From Legionella maceachernii (lineage in GTDB: Bacteria > Pseudomonadota > Gammaproteobacteria > Legionellales > Legionellaceae): a stretch of DNA of 64,000 bases. Positions within the stretch are counted from its first letter, which is position 1, and every line of letters begins with the position of its first letter. This document shows positions 53,633-63,165 of this stretch, piece by piece. The DNA lies in contig NZ_FUXJ01000003.1 in assembly GCF_900167045.1 (NCBI RefSeq), positions 274,578 to 338,577 on the forward strand, written 5' to 3'. The position numbers and the translations under genes are program-made. The notes beneath the pieces were generated by a model that ran no database searches, was not told the origin of the DNA, and saw only the letters and a program-made list of their open reading frames with translations.

Positions 53633-54769
53633 ATGGCTCAACAACCACAACAATCAGGCGGTAGCAGCGATAATTCGATGGCACCTGTGTGGATTATGGT
53701 GCTCGTGTTCATTATCGGCTTCATCATCTGGAAAACTTCGCATCAATACATTGTTGCGTTTGTTTTCTATTTGAATGTATTGGAAGCAAAATTAGTCAGT
53801 TTGTTTATTAGTAATCCTCAATTAGAAAGCAATGTGTATGTCATGCAGACCATTGATCCCGCCAGCGTCGAGTGGGATCAGCTTGTTGATTTAACTCGCG
53901 GTGTGGGGGATTACATTCGCTATCCTGTGGTTGCTATTCTGGTTTTGTTAGCCATGTTCCTCTACAAATCCGATATTACGCTAAAGTTTCGTAAAGCCCA
54001 TAACATGAAGACACTGCGTGCGCAGGAGCAGCATAATTGGCTTGCTATTATGCCCGTGGTCAAAGAAGATTTAATCAATACCGATATTAACAAAGGTCCT
54101 TGGGCCATGGCGTTAACACCAATGGAGTTTGCGCGCAAGTACCATTTATTAAAAAAAGAAGACGCCTTATTAGATAATCCTGTCCCGGGGCAGGAAATGA
54201 CTGCTGGAATTAGAAAAGGGGACGCCAAAAGAGTCTTTACTTTGCAATTAGGGCCCTACTGGGATGGATTTGAACGATGCCCCCCGCAAGCGTATGCGTT
54301 AGCTGCGGTTTTTATGGCCCGCATGAATCGAGATAGGGAGGCGGCTAACTTAATTTTAGAAACATTGGATAGGACTTTTACCGCAGGAAAACCGGATTTT
54401 AGTGTTGCAAGACCTGTTTTAAAAAAATATCAAAATGAAGAAAATGTGCAGGAAATCATTGCGAAGCATGCTTATCTTTTAACTGTACTCGCTTCACTAT
54501 TAGAAGGGGCGCGAGATGATGGGGTAGTCCCTACAGCAGAATTTTTGTGGTTAAAGCCTCTTGATCGTCGATTATGGTATATGCTTAATAGTATTGGTAG
54601 GCAAACTCCTTTCGTTGAGGTCGGAGGACCTTTTGCTCACTGGCGCGCTGAAAAGGAAATGGGAAGGCGCTCGCTAGTACCGATGATCGATGAAGCGATA
54701 AAAGCACTCGAGCTTGCGGTGAAAGAAGTGAAGTTAACACCTAAAGAGATGCAGGAGTTACAACCGTAA
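53633..54769 (+). CDS. icmP: Dot/Icm coupling-complex protein DotM/IcmP
   Basis: 378 residues from MAQQPQQSGGSS at 53633, close to the L. pneumophila length (376); the frame extends to 53546 without support. Membrane helices occur at about 22-40 and 105-125, and another short segment may lie between. The cytoplasmic C-terminal domain (about 150-378) has the PWAMALTPMEFARKYHLL block. DotM partners DotL and its basic surface recognises acidic Glu-rich effector signals. Ends one base into dotL. Confidence 0.96.
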   Translation: MAQQPQQSGGSSDNSMAPVWIMVLVFIIGFIIWKTSHQYIVAFVFYLNVLEAKLVSLFISNPQLESNVYVMQTIDPASVEWDQLVDLTRGVGDYIRYPVVAILVLLAMFLYKSDITLKFRKAHNMKTLRAQEQHNWLAIMPVVKEDLINTDINKGPWAMALTPMEFARKYHLLKKEDALLDNPVPGQEMTAGIRKGDAKRVFTLQLGPYWDGFERCPPQAYALAAVFMARMNRDREAANLILETLDRTFTAGKPDFSVARPVLKKYQNEENVQEIIAKHAYLLTVLASLLEGARDDGVVPTAEFLWLKPLDRRLWYMLNSIGRQTPFVEVGGPFAHWRAEKEMGRRSLVPMIDEAIKALELAVKEVKLTPKEMQELQP

Positions 54770-57114
54770 TGCGTGGTATAGATTCGCGTCATGAAATAGA
54801 TCCTACTCTACTGCTAAGGGATACCAGAACCCTCGGCCAGCGTATGGCTGATTTTTTTTCTGATCCCACCAATATTTCTATTGTTTTGGTTTCTTTAGCG
54901 GCTGTCGCTTATTATATTTCTGAGATTTCGAGTCTGGTGCTCATTTTTGGCATCCTATTCTTTCTTTATACTTATACACGCAAACAAAAATTGCCCTTTC
55001 GCTTACCTAAAATTGCTCGCGTTAAAGATTACAATGACTTAAAGCCTGGAATAGGTACCCCCAATATCGCAAGGGGTATTGCTTTTTTTGGTAATGACCG
55101 AAAAACAGGAGAGGAATTGTGGTTTGCCAATGAAGATTTAAGAACCCATGCGCTGATTTTCGGTTCTACCGGTAGTGGTAAAACGGAAACGTTAGTTTCA
55201 CTTGCTTACAATGCATTAGTACAGGCTAGCGGCTTTATTTATGTCGACGGAAAAGGGGATAACTCTCTCTATGCAAAAGTATTTTCGATGGTGCGCAGCA
55301 TGGGGCGAGAGGATGACTTACTGTTGATCAATTTCATGACGGGGGCTCGGGATATTATCGGTCCTCAAGAAAAGCGTCTGTCTAATACGCTTAATCCGTT
55401 TTGTCAGGGTTCTTCAAGCATGTTAACGCAGTTGGTAGTTAGTTTGATGGGCTCTTCCGGTCAATCCTCCGATGGGGATATGTGGAAAGGCCGGGCTATT
55501 AGCTTCGTTGAGGCATTGATGAAGCTACTCGTCTATATGCGAGACGAAGGGGCCATCTTATTGGATGCGAATACCATTAGAAACTATTTTGATTTACAGC
55601 GATTAGAATCCATTGTCATCGACAAAGTTTTCCCCCGCGATGAGCAGGAAAGCATTAATATAGAGTCAGTTCCTAAATTAGTGACTGATCCTTTGCGTAA
55701 CTATGTTTTTAACTTACCAGGGTACAATAAAGAGAAAAAAGGGAAGCAAGTTTCTCAAGTTTTAGAACAGCATGGCTTTATTACTATGCAGTTAGTTCGA
55801 GTGTTTTCATCCCTTGCGGATACCTATGGTCATATCATCAGAACTAATCTTGCAGAGGTGGATTTTAAAGACGTAGTACTGAATCGTCGCATTTTGGTTG
55901 TACTGTTGCCTGCTTTGGAAAAATCCCCCGATGAATTATCGAACTTAGGCAAAGTGATTGTGTCCTCACTCAAAGCGATGATGGCTGCAGGTTTGGGGGA
56001 TCAGGTTGAAGGGGATTATCGAGATGTCATTTTGCGAAAACCGACTAATTCACCGACGCCTTATATGTGCATTTTGGATGAGTACGGCTACTATGCGGTA
56101 CAAGGTTTTGCTGTCGTGCCGGCTCAAGCGCGTTCTCTCGGTTTCTCGGCTATTTTTGCGGGACAAGATTTACCAGCTTTCCAAAAGGCATCAAAAGAAG
56201 AAGCTGCTTCAATTGGTGCTAATACCAACATTAAAATCTGTATGAAGCTTGAAGATCCAACAGAAACGTGGGACTTCTTCACTAAAACGGCCGGTGAGGC
56301 TTACGTGACAAAAGTGGACTCTTTTCAAACGAAGGATACAAGTATTGCTAACAGCTATATGGATACTAAGAGTTCCTCTTTTGAAAAGCGATCCCGTATT
56401 GATTTACTCGATTTAAAAGATCAAACCGAAGGTGAAGCTCACATCTTTTTTAAATCCAAAATTGTACGGGCGCGAATGTTTTATGCGAACCCGACTCCAG
56501 TTAAACAATTAAAGCTTAATCAGTTCTTGAAAGTTGAGCCACCACCTGATGATTATTTGATTAAATTACAGAAACAACTTTCTGGTTTCCGACAAGTGCT
56601 TGATAGTGGCGACCTCAGCATTGAAAAAGAGGTTGAGACTGAAGAAATTACGATGATCACGAAGGCCCTGCGCGAATCGAATATTCCTGAGCCCATTGAA
56701 CGTGGCGTCGCAGCCTTATTGGCTTTCCACGGTTACAATGAGCCTGAGCCGATAGAAGAATTAATTGAAGAAGAGCAAGAAGGTGCTCTGACCATTTTCA
56801 GCAGACTGCGTCGTTCTGCCAACAGCTTACCCTTATTGGTTAAAGACGTTGAGCAATTTTCATTACCACTGCTTGGAATCAACGAGACAAGGAATTACCT
56901 CTCTATTGTTGAACGCGCAAGTGGGGCGAAGGATAAATATGCTGGAACAGTGGCAAACGAGTTAATTAAAGATTTTCAAATGGCAACGAGTTATCCCCCC
57001 TATGATCGTGATGTTGTTAGTGCCGAAGAATTATCTCTTTTGACAAAAGAGCTTTCAAACAAGATAGTGAGTGAGCGTGAAAAAGCGAAAGCTAAGGCGC
57101 AAGAAGAGGCGTAA
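54769..57114 (+). CDS. icmO: Dot/Icm coupling protein ATPase DotL/IcmO
   Basis: 781 residues (L. pneumophila 783). Two N-terminal membrane helices (about 36-68), Walker A GSTGSGKT at 132-139, Walker B region YMCILDEYGYY, and AIFAGQDLPAFQKAS. The C-terminal 190 residues form the extension that in L. pneumophila binds DotN, IcmS-IcmW and LvgA. This VirD4-type ATPase receives effectors and passes them to the channel. Shares one base with icmP. Confidence 0.98.
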   Translation: MRGIDSRHEIDPTLLLRDTRTLGQRMADFFSDPTNISIVLVSLAAVAYYISEISSLVLIFGILFFLYTYTRKQKLPFRLPKIARVKDYNDLKPGIGTPNIARGIAFFGNDRKTGEELWFANEDLRTHALIFGSTGSGKTETLVSLAYNALVQASGFIYVDGKGDNSLYAKVFSMVRSMGREDDLLLINFMTGARDIIGPQEKRLSNTLNPFCQGSSSMLTQLVVSLMGSSGQSSDGDMWKGRAISFVEALMKLLVYMRDEGAILLDANTIRNYFDLQRLESIVIDKVFPRDEQESINIESVPKLVTDPLRNYVFNLPGYNKEKKGKQVSQVLEQHGFITMQLVRVFSSLADTYGHIIRTNLAEVDFKDVVLNRRILVVLLPALEKSPDELSNLGKVIVSSLKAMMAAGLGDQVEGDYRDVILRKPTNSPTPYMCILDEYGYYAVQGFAVVPAQARSLGFSAIFAGQDLPAFQKASKEEAASIGANTNIKICMKLEDPTETWDFFTKTAGEAYVTKVDSFQTKDTSIANSYMDTKSSSFEKRSRIDLLDLKDQTEGEAHIFFKSKIVRARMFYANPTPVKQLKLNQFLKVEPPPDDYLIKLQKQLSGFRQVLDSGDLSIEKEVETEEITMITKALRESNIPEPIERGVAALLAFHGYNEPEPIEELIEEEQEGALTIFSRLRRSANSLPLLVKDVEQFSLPLLGINETRNYLSIVERASGAKDKYAGTVANELIKDFQMATSYPPYDRDVVSAEELSLLTKELSNKIVSEREKAKAKAQEEA

Positions 57115-57267
57115 TGGATAAGAGAAAAAGTGCAAATAATAAGCCTTTCATTGTCAAACTTAGGCTAATCACTCTATTTTTTAAGAATAGCTTGTAACGC
57201 AATGATTTGTATGTTTTTATTTCACTAGTATGGAGAAATCTAATTTTAATAAACGTGAGAGGTTTTG

Positions 57268-57840
57268 GTGAGACAATTGCGTGTTGGTTTATTTGTTTTT
57301 TCAACATGGCATGCTACCCTGCTTGCATTTTTGCTTTTACTTGGATGTAAGACAAAGGTATACCACCCTGAAGACAGTGAAGCTTTAAAATTGCCTTATA
57401 AGGTTGAAGGTGCGGATGATGAGGCAATAATAAGATTGCAAAAAAGTCTTTTGCGTTGCGGAGTGGCTGTGATTACTATTGGCCAAGATTACCTGATTAG
57501 TATACCTTCTCCTCGATTATTTCCAAACCAATCACCACAATTGACCTGGGCCTCTTACGGTTTACTTAATAATGTAGTGCGATTTTTAAAGCAATTCCGA
57601 AAGGTGGCGGTAAACATCACCGCTTTTAGTAGCCAATATGTTTCGGATAGACGAGAACATGCATTGACCTTAGCGAGAGCGAGAGCAGTTGCAGATTACC
57701 TATGGTCGCAAGGCATTGATAGTCGCTTTATTTTTACAGAAGGAATGGGACGGGATAAGCCAATGATGGGCTATACTCGAGGAGGGGACATATCACCTAA
57801 TTCACGCATTGAAATTACTTTCAGAGATGCGATTGTTTAA
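57268..57840 (+). CDS. icmN: Dot/Icm outer-membrane lipoprotein DotK/IcmN
   Basis: 190 residues from GTG at 57268, with AGAGG six bases upstream. Lipoprotein signal with lipobox LLLGC (Cys near residue 28), then an OmpA-like peptidoglycan-binding domain: ITAFSSQYVSDRREHALTLARARAVADYL and the terminal GGDISPNSRIEITF. DotK decorates the Dot/Icm outer-membrane complex. A 150-base gap separates it from dotL. Confidence 0.92.
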   Translation: MRQLRVGLFVFSTWHATLLAFLLLLGCKTKVYHPEDSEALKLPYKVEGADDEAIIRLQKSLLRCGVAVITIGQDYLISIPSPRLFPNQSPQLTWASYGLLNNVVRFLKQFRKVAVNITAFSSQYVSDRREHALTLARARAVADYLWSQGIDSRFIFTEGMGRDKPMMGYTRGGDISPNSRIEITFRDAIV

Positions 57841-57851
57841 ATGAGGCAGCA

Positions 57852-58136
57852 ATGAGTCAAGAGGCTTGGAATACAATTAAACGTTCTAAATCCTTTTACA
57901 TTCGGACTTACCGAATAGGGGGAACGAGTCTAGTTATTTCGCTGATATTAAATCTACTCTTAGTGCTCGGTATTTATTATCTGTATTTTCATGAACCTGA
58001 ACGTGATTTTTATGCTACGAGTGGTGTTACTCCCCCGGTTTTATTAAACCCTTTGGATGAACCTAATTATTCATCAACGCCACTACTTCCACCTGATCCG
58101 ATTGATGATGATAGTGAAAAGGTCATACCGCAATAA
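57852..58136 (+). CDS. icmM: Dot/Icm inner-membrane protein DotJ/IcmM
   Basis: 94 residues: a single membrane helix (about 25-45, LVISLILNLLLVLGIYYLYF) then YATSGVTPPVLLNPLDEPNYSS, which parallels the same region of IcmL (YFATSINGRITPLFPLDEPN). It is thus a short paralogue lacking the periplasmic domain. In L. pneumophila DotJ forms a complex with DotI. Confidence 0.94.
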   Translation: MSQEAWNTIKRSKSFYIRTYRIGGTSLVISLILNLLLVLGIYYLYFHEPERDFYATSGVTPPVLLNPLDEPNYSSTPLLPPDPIDDDSEKVIPQ

Positions 58137-58147
58137 ATGAGGTAATT

Positions 58148-58786
58148 ATGGCTCAAGATGCTTTAACTGCTGTTTCAATGAGAAATGAGTTTTATCGAGA
58201 CGGTCAACGTAAGACAATTCTTGCTTTGCTGTTTTCTATTCTCATTAATTTTGTTTTGGCTTCGCTTTTGGTGTATATGATAACACATCCTCCAGCGCCT
58301 AAATATTTTGCGACAAGTATCAATGGGAGAATTACACCATTATTTCCTTTAGATGAGCCTAACCAGTCAGACTCAGCGGTATTACAATGGGCAAATCAGG
58401 CAGCCATAGCTGCGTTTACCTACAACTTTGTGAATTATCGCGATGAGTTACAAGCATCCTCTGGATTCTTTACGGCAGATGGTTGGACTCAATTTTTGAC
58501 TGCATTACAACAGTCTAATAACCTTGATGCGGTAAAAGCGAAAAAATTAATTGTATCAGCCGTGGCTACTCGCGCGCCGATCATTTTACAGAAAGGTTTA
58601 TTAAATGGAGTTTATTCTTGGCGTGTTCAGATGCCTATTTTAGTTACTTATCAAAGCGCCAGTGAATTTTCTCAGCAAAATAATGTGGTTACAATGTTAA
58701 TAACGCGTGTGTCAACATTGAATTCTCCACGCGGAATTGGTATAGCTCAGTTTGTTGTAGGCCCAGCGAGTGGTGGGATAGGTTAA
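58148..58786 (+). CDS. icmL: Dot/Icm inner-membrane protein DotI/IcmL
   Basis: 212 residues. One membrane helix (about 25-47) precedes a VirB8-like periplasmic domain (AAIAAFTYNFVNYRDELQASSGFFTADGW, MPILVTYQSASEFS). DotI-DotJ is the counterpart of VirB8/TraM in type IVB systems. Gaps of 11 bases from icmM and about 12 to icmK show one operon. Confidence 0.96.
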   Translation: MAQDALTAVSMRNEFYRDGQRKTILALLFSILINFVLASLLVYMITHPPAPKYFATSINGRITPLFPLDEPNQSDSAVLQWANQAAIAAFTYNFVNYRDELQASSGFFTADGWTQFLTALQQSNNLDAVKAKKLIVSAVATRAPIILQKGLLNGVYSWRVQMPILVTYQSASEFSQQNNVVTMLITRVSTLNSPRGIGIAQFVVGPASGGIG

Positions 58787-58798
58787 TTGGATCATTTA

Positions 58799-59884
58799 AT
58801 GAATAATAAGAAGAAAAATTTATTCCATTTAATTGGGTTAGTTATGATTTTTGTAACTAATTCAGTACCTTTTCCAGCCAATGCAGCCTCGGAGGCCGAT
58901 TCTGCCCAGCAAGCTCTCCAGCAGCTTCGGCTTTTACAACAGCGGTTATCCCAATCCGGCGTTACGCCGCCAGCTTCTACAGAACCCAATAAGCCAAACC
59001 AAGCGAACCAACAAGGAGCAGCAGGTAAATCTCCAACTGCTGCTGCAGGGAATGCCCCTGCCACTCAAGGACAACAAGCTAATGCCGATGTTTTATCGCA
59101 AGAAGATAATGAGCTAATTGATGTAAAAGCTTTCGAAGGAGTAACGCGACAACTTTTCCCGCTGACACCTGAACAAATTATTCGCTTGAAACAAATGTAT
59201 CAAGCCAATGAATTTGCAGAAGCGTCTACTGCGGGTACTCCCCCTAAACCCACAGCAACCTCTCAAATTGTCAATTTATCACCAGGATCCACACCCCCGG
59301 TCATTCGTTTGTCACAAGGATTCGTATCCTCGCTGGTGTTTCTGGATTCTACTGGGGCTCCTTGGCCCATTAGCGCCTATGATTTAGGTGATCCGTCTTC
59401 GTTTAACATTCAATGGGATAAAACAAGTAATACTTTGATGATTCAAGCCTTGAAGTTATACAATTACGGCAATCTTGCTGTACGATTGCGTGGTTTGAAT
59501 ACCCCTGTTATGTTGACACTTATTCCTGGCCAAAAAGCAGTGGATTACCGAGTGGATCTACGAATCCAAGGATTTGGTCCTAATGCTAAAACAATGCCTA
59601 CCGAAGAGGGCCTACCTCCCAGTGCAAACGATGTCTTGTTGCATGTTCTAGATGGAGTGCCTCCGGCGGGGAGTCAGCGGTTAACAGTAAGTGGCGGTGA
59701 TGCAAGAGCATGGATAATTGGTGACAAAATGTACGTAAGAACTAACCTCACTATTTTATCTCCAGGATGGATAGGGAGTATGACAAGTGCGGATGGAATG
59801 CATGCTTACGAGATGCAAAAATCACCGGTGTTACTGGTTTCATGGCATGGAAAAGTCATGCAGCTTAAGGTAGAAGGGTTATAA
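58799..59884 (+). CDS. icmK: Dot/Icm core-complex protein DotH/IcmK
   Basis: 361 residues from MNNKKKNLFHLIG at 58799 (L. pneumophila 360). Signal peptide to about residue 31 (FPANAAS), a Gln/Pro/Ala-rich linker, then the conserved domain (VIRLSQGFVSSLVFLDSTGAPWPI and WHGKVMQLKVEGL). DotH forms the outer-membrane core with DotC, DotD and DotG. The shadow start TTG at 58787 is not needed. Confidence 0.96.
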   Translation: MNNKKKNLFHLIGLVMIFVTNSVPFPANAASEADSAQQALQQLRLLQQRLSQSGVTPPASTEPNKPNQANQQGAAGKSPTAAAGNAPATQGQQANADVLSQEDNELIDVKAFEGVTRQLFPLTPEQIIRLKQMYQANEFAEASTAGTPPKPTATSQIVNLSPGSTPPVIRLSQGFVSSLVFLDSTGAPWPISAYDLGDPSSFNIQWDKTSNTLMIQALKLYNYGNLAVRLRGLNTPVMLTLIPGQKAVDYRVDLRIQGFGPNAKTMPTEEGLPPSANDVLLHVLDGVPPAGSQRLTVSGGDARAWIIGDKMYVRTNLTILSPGWIGSMTSADGMHAYEMQKSPVLLVSWHGKVMQLKVEGL

Positions 59885-59888
59885 TCAA

Positions 59889-62800
59889 ATGGCAGGTAAA
59901 AAAGAGAATCTAAAGTCGCTATTTACCAATACCCGTACACGGGTCATTATTGTATTTACCGCAATATTATTAATTGCCGCTGTTGCCATTGGTGTATTTA
60001 AATTAAAGTTCTCAGAAGACATAGGGAATGAGCAGTCAGGAGTGAGTAATGTTCCGCAGGGGATTCGATCTATCCCTGGAGCGCTGAATCCAACTGTACA
60101 ATATGCAAAGTTGCAAGAGGCACAAAATGTCAGTCAAGCGACCTCGGCTTTAAAAACGGGTGGAAGTGCTATTCCTACTATTGTTCGTACTCAAGCGTTA
60201 GGAGCGGGTGTACAACCCATAGGCCAGCCACCAAGTGGTGAGAGTGGGGTAGGATTTACAACGTTAGCCCGGGAAAATGAGGCCGGTGCTCAACGTAGCT
60301 TATGGATTCAATCTCTACAAAATAGTAGTTGCAGTAAAGCCACTGTTACGAATGTCGTCAATCAAGGGGCAACCCTTACTGATCTGAAAAATGCCTGTAC
60401 TTGTACTCAATTGAAAGATAACGGTTACCAAATTTCTGATTTACAACAAATATGCTCTTGTAAAGAACTCAGAGCAGCAGGATTTAACGCCCGCCAATTA
60501 AAGGATGCAGGGTTTAGTGCCGGTCGCTTACGGCTTTGTGGATTTGACGCCTGCGAATTACGAAATGCTGGTTTTACAGCTCAACAAATGAAAGACGGTG
60601 GTTTTTCAGATGGTGAGCTTAAAGGAGCTGGATTTTCTGATGCGGAGATTGCCAAGGCAGGGGGATTACCGAATGGGATCAGTGAAGCTGATGTGCGTAA
60701 AGCCGGTTGTCAAGTTGACGCGCTAAAGCGGTTACGTGCTGCCGGCGTTTCTGCATCTGCGATTCGGCGGATAAGTGGTTGTAGCGCTGCGCAGCTAAAA
60801 GCGGCGGGCTTTACGGCAGCTGAATTAAAAAATGCAGGATTTAGTGCGGCTGATTTAAAAAACGCAGGCTTTACACCCGCTGAGCTTAGGCAAGCAGGCT
60901 ATACTGCTAGAGACTTGCTTAACGCCGGCTTTAGTCCTGATGATTTAGCCAGTGCGGGGTACAGTCCTGGTGAAATTTCAGCTGCAGAGTCGGAATTGCC
61001 ACCCGGAATTAGTCCTTCTGATATTAAAAGTGCCGGCTGCGATGTTGAAGCATTGAAGAAAGAACGACTTGCAGGAGTGAGTGCAAGGCTCATCAGGCAA
61101 TATGCCGGTTGTAGTGCTAAAGCGTTAAAAGAGGCTGGGTTTAGTGATAGTGATTTAGCGCAAGCAGGATTTACTCCCGCGGAGATCAGTGCGACAGGCC
61201 CTATTGATGATAATGCTATAAGAGCAGCAGATTGCGACCCGAATAAACTAAAAGCCCTTTTTGCTCGAGGGGTGTCTGCTGCAAAAATCCGTGCACTCAA
61301 TGGGTGTAATGCAGCTCAACTAAAAGCGGCTGGTTATGATGCAAAACAACTAGCGGCAGCGGGATTTACACCCCAGCAACTTTTGGCCGCAGGCTATGCA
61401 CCTGAACAAGTTCGTGGAGCGCTTACCGATGATGCAATACGAGCCGCTGGGTGCGATCCGACCAAATTGAAGCAGCTGTTTAATTTAGGCGTCTCTGCCA
61501 AGCGCATTCGGGAGCTAAATGGGTGTAGTGCCGAAGCATTAAAAAATGCGGGTTATGATGCGAAAGCACTGTCTGATGCGGGATTTAGCCCACAAGATCT
61601 TTTAAATGCAGGATTTACCCCGCAACAATTAAGGCAGGCAGGCGTTGGGGGGGCTGCTGTGATTGCTGCAGGGCGAACAGCAGACTGTAGTGTGGCTTCG
61701 CTACAAGCAGCACGTGCTGCAGGAGTATCAGCAACCACTATTAAGCAAACTTTAGGCTGTAGTGCAGCTGCAATGAAAGCAGCAGGTTATACTGCCCAAG
61801 AATTAAAAGATGCTGGTTTTACCGCAGCCGAGTTGAAAAATGCTGGCTTTAGTGCTGCTGATCTTAAAAATGCTGGGTTCTCCGCAAAAGAATTACGTGA
61901 TGCCGGATTTAGTGCCGCTGATTTAAAGAATGCTGGATTTAGTGCAAGTCAGCTTAAAGATGCAGGATTCAGTGCTGCCGATTTAAAAAATGCAGGTTTT
62001 TCGGCAAGTCAACTTAAAGCGGCGGGATTTAGCGCTAAAGATTTAAAAGATGCCGGTTTTGGTGCAGCCGAGCTTCGTCAAGCGGGGTATTCTGCTAAGG
62101 ACTTAGCAGATGCAGGATATACTGCAGCTGATTTAAAAAATGCTGGGTTTAGCGATGCCGAAATTCAAAATGCGGGGCTGAATACAGAGGTGGCCGGTTT
62201 GGGAGCTGCTGCTATACCTGGTGGTCAACCCTCTAATGTGACGCCGATTCCTACCATTCCAGGAATTCCAGGTCAAACCCCTGCGGCTGCAGCTGCCCAA
62301 GCGGCGAATGCCAAACAATTACAGGAGATTTTGAAAAAACAAAATCAACAATTGGCTGATCAAAAATTCCAGCAAAAGATTTCGCAGCGTACTTCGCAAA
62401 TGCTAAGCACCGCAAACCAGTCAATTAGTACTTGGCAGAAAGTAGCCTCTCAGACTTATGTGGCCGGGAATGAGTCTGAAGAAAAGAAAAGTGCAGCAAC
62501 CACAGGAGCAGGTCAAACGACGACTAGTTCTTCTTTCACTCCAGGAGGGGAGATGGGGGGGCCATCTAAAGGCCAAGGCGCTATCATTAAAACGGGAGAT
62601 ATTCTTTTTGCCGTACTGGATACTTCAGTGAATAGTGATGAGCCAGGACCTATCCTTGCGACAATTGTTTCTGGCAAATTAAAAGGCGCGAAATTAATTG
62701 GTAGCTTTAATTTGCCTACTAATGCAGACAAAATGGTGATTAGTTTTAATACAATGTCTGTACCTGGTGCACCTAAATCGACTTCAATTAATGCCTATGC

Positions 62801-63146
62801 AATTGATCCGGATACGGCGCGTACCGCGTTATCGAGTAATACCAATCACCATTACTTGTTACGCTACGGTTCGTTATTTGCCTCTTCATTTTTGGAAGGT
62901 TTTGGAAACGCATTCCAATCAGCAAACACCACGGTGACTATTGGTGGTACTGGTGGGGGACAGAATATCACTGTACAAAATGGTATCGGTCGCTCAGCAT
63001 TGCAAAATGCGGTGATTGGATTGGCAACGCTTGGTAAAGCGTGGGGCCAGGTTGCTCAACAACAATTTAGTACACCAACGACTGTCGAAGTCTATTCAGG
63101 TACACCTTTGGGTATACTATTTACTCAAGATGTGACCTCACTTTAA
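59889..63146 (+). CDS. icmE: Dot/Icm channel protein DotG/IcmE
   Basis: 1085 residues (L. pneumophila 1048). A membrane helix at about 18-38 (VIIVFTAILLIAAVAIGVFKL region) is followed by a long periplasmic repeat domain (about 190-760) built from ten-residue units of the LKNAGFSAAD type. After a Gln-rich linker, a VirB10-like domain (about 880-1085, TGDILFAVLDTSVNSDEPGPI and GTPLGILFTQDVTSL) forms the central channel through the outer membrane. The repeat number varies among Legionella species. Confidence 0.97.
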   Translation: MAGKKENLKSLFTNTRTRVIIVFTAILLIAAVAIGVFKLKFSEDIGNEQSGVSNVPQGIRSIPGALNPTVQYAKLQEAQNVSQATSALKTGGSAIPTIVRTQALGAGVQPIGQPPSGESGVGFTTLARENEAGAQRSLWIQSLQNSSCSKATVTNVVNQGATLTDLKNACTCTQLKDNGYQISDLQQICSCKELRAAGFNARQLKDAGFSAGRLRLCGFDACELRNAGFTAQQMKDGGFSDGELKGAGFSDAEIAKAGGLPNGISEADVRKAGCQVDALKRLRAAGVSASAIRRISGCSAAQLKAAGFTAAELKNAGFSAADLKNAGFTPAELRQAGYTARDLLNAGFSPDDLASAGYSPGEISAAESELPPGISPSDIKSAGCDVEALKKERLAGVSARLIRQYAGCSAKALKEAGFSDSDLAQAGFTPAEISATGPIDDNAIRAADCDPNKLKALFARGVSAAKIRALNGCNAAQLKAAGYDAKQLAAAGFTPQQLLAAGYAPEQVRGALTDDAIRAAGCDPTKLKQLFNLGVSAKRIRELNGCSAEALKNAGYDAKALSDAGFSPQDLLNAGFTPQQLRQAGVGGAAVIAAGRTADCSVASLQAARAAGVSATTIKQTLGCSAAAMKAAGYTAQELKDAGFTAAELKNAGFSAADLKNAGFSAKELRDAGFSAADLKNAGFSASQLKDAGFSAADLKNAGFSASQLKAAGFSAKDLKDAGFGAAELRQAGYSAKDLADAGYTAADLKNAGFSDAEIQNAGLNTEVAGLGAAAIPGGQPSNVTPIPTIPGIPGQTPAAAAAQAANAKQLQEILKKQNQQLADQKFQQKISQRTSQMLSTANQSISTWQKVASQTYVAGNESEEKKSAATTGAGQTTTSSSFTPGGEMGGPSKGQGAIIKTGDILFAVLDTSVNSDEPGPILATIVSGKLKGAKLIGSFNLPTNADKMVISFNTMSVPGAPKSTSINAYAIDPDTARTALSSNTNHHYLLRYGSLFASSFLEGFGNAFQSANTTVTIGGTGGGQNITVQNGIGRSALQNAVIGLATLGKAWGQVAQQQFSTPTTVEVYSGTPLGILFTQDVTSL
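60460..62175 (+). repeat. Tandem 30-base coding repeats in icmE
   Basis: Degenerate 30-base units encode A-G-F-S-A-x-x-L-K-x. The most regular run is 61800-62160. A longer unit is superimposed: five blocks each hold AGC-type Cys, a GVSA..I stretch and a second GC, with exactly 23 residues between the Cys pair. Copy-number change is likely here by slippage or recombination. Confidence 0.9.
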
Positions 63147-63165
63147 CATGATGAGCGAGTAAGAA

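Noticed and set aside
57114..57197. 27-codon frame overlapping the icmO stop
   Set aside because: Too short to support, no ribosome site of its own; probably chance in the icmO-icmN gap.
60460..62175. CRISPR-like array
   Set aside because: The units are in-frame protein repeats without unique spacers.
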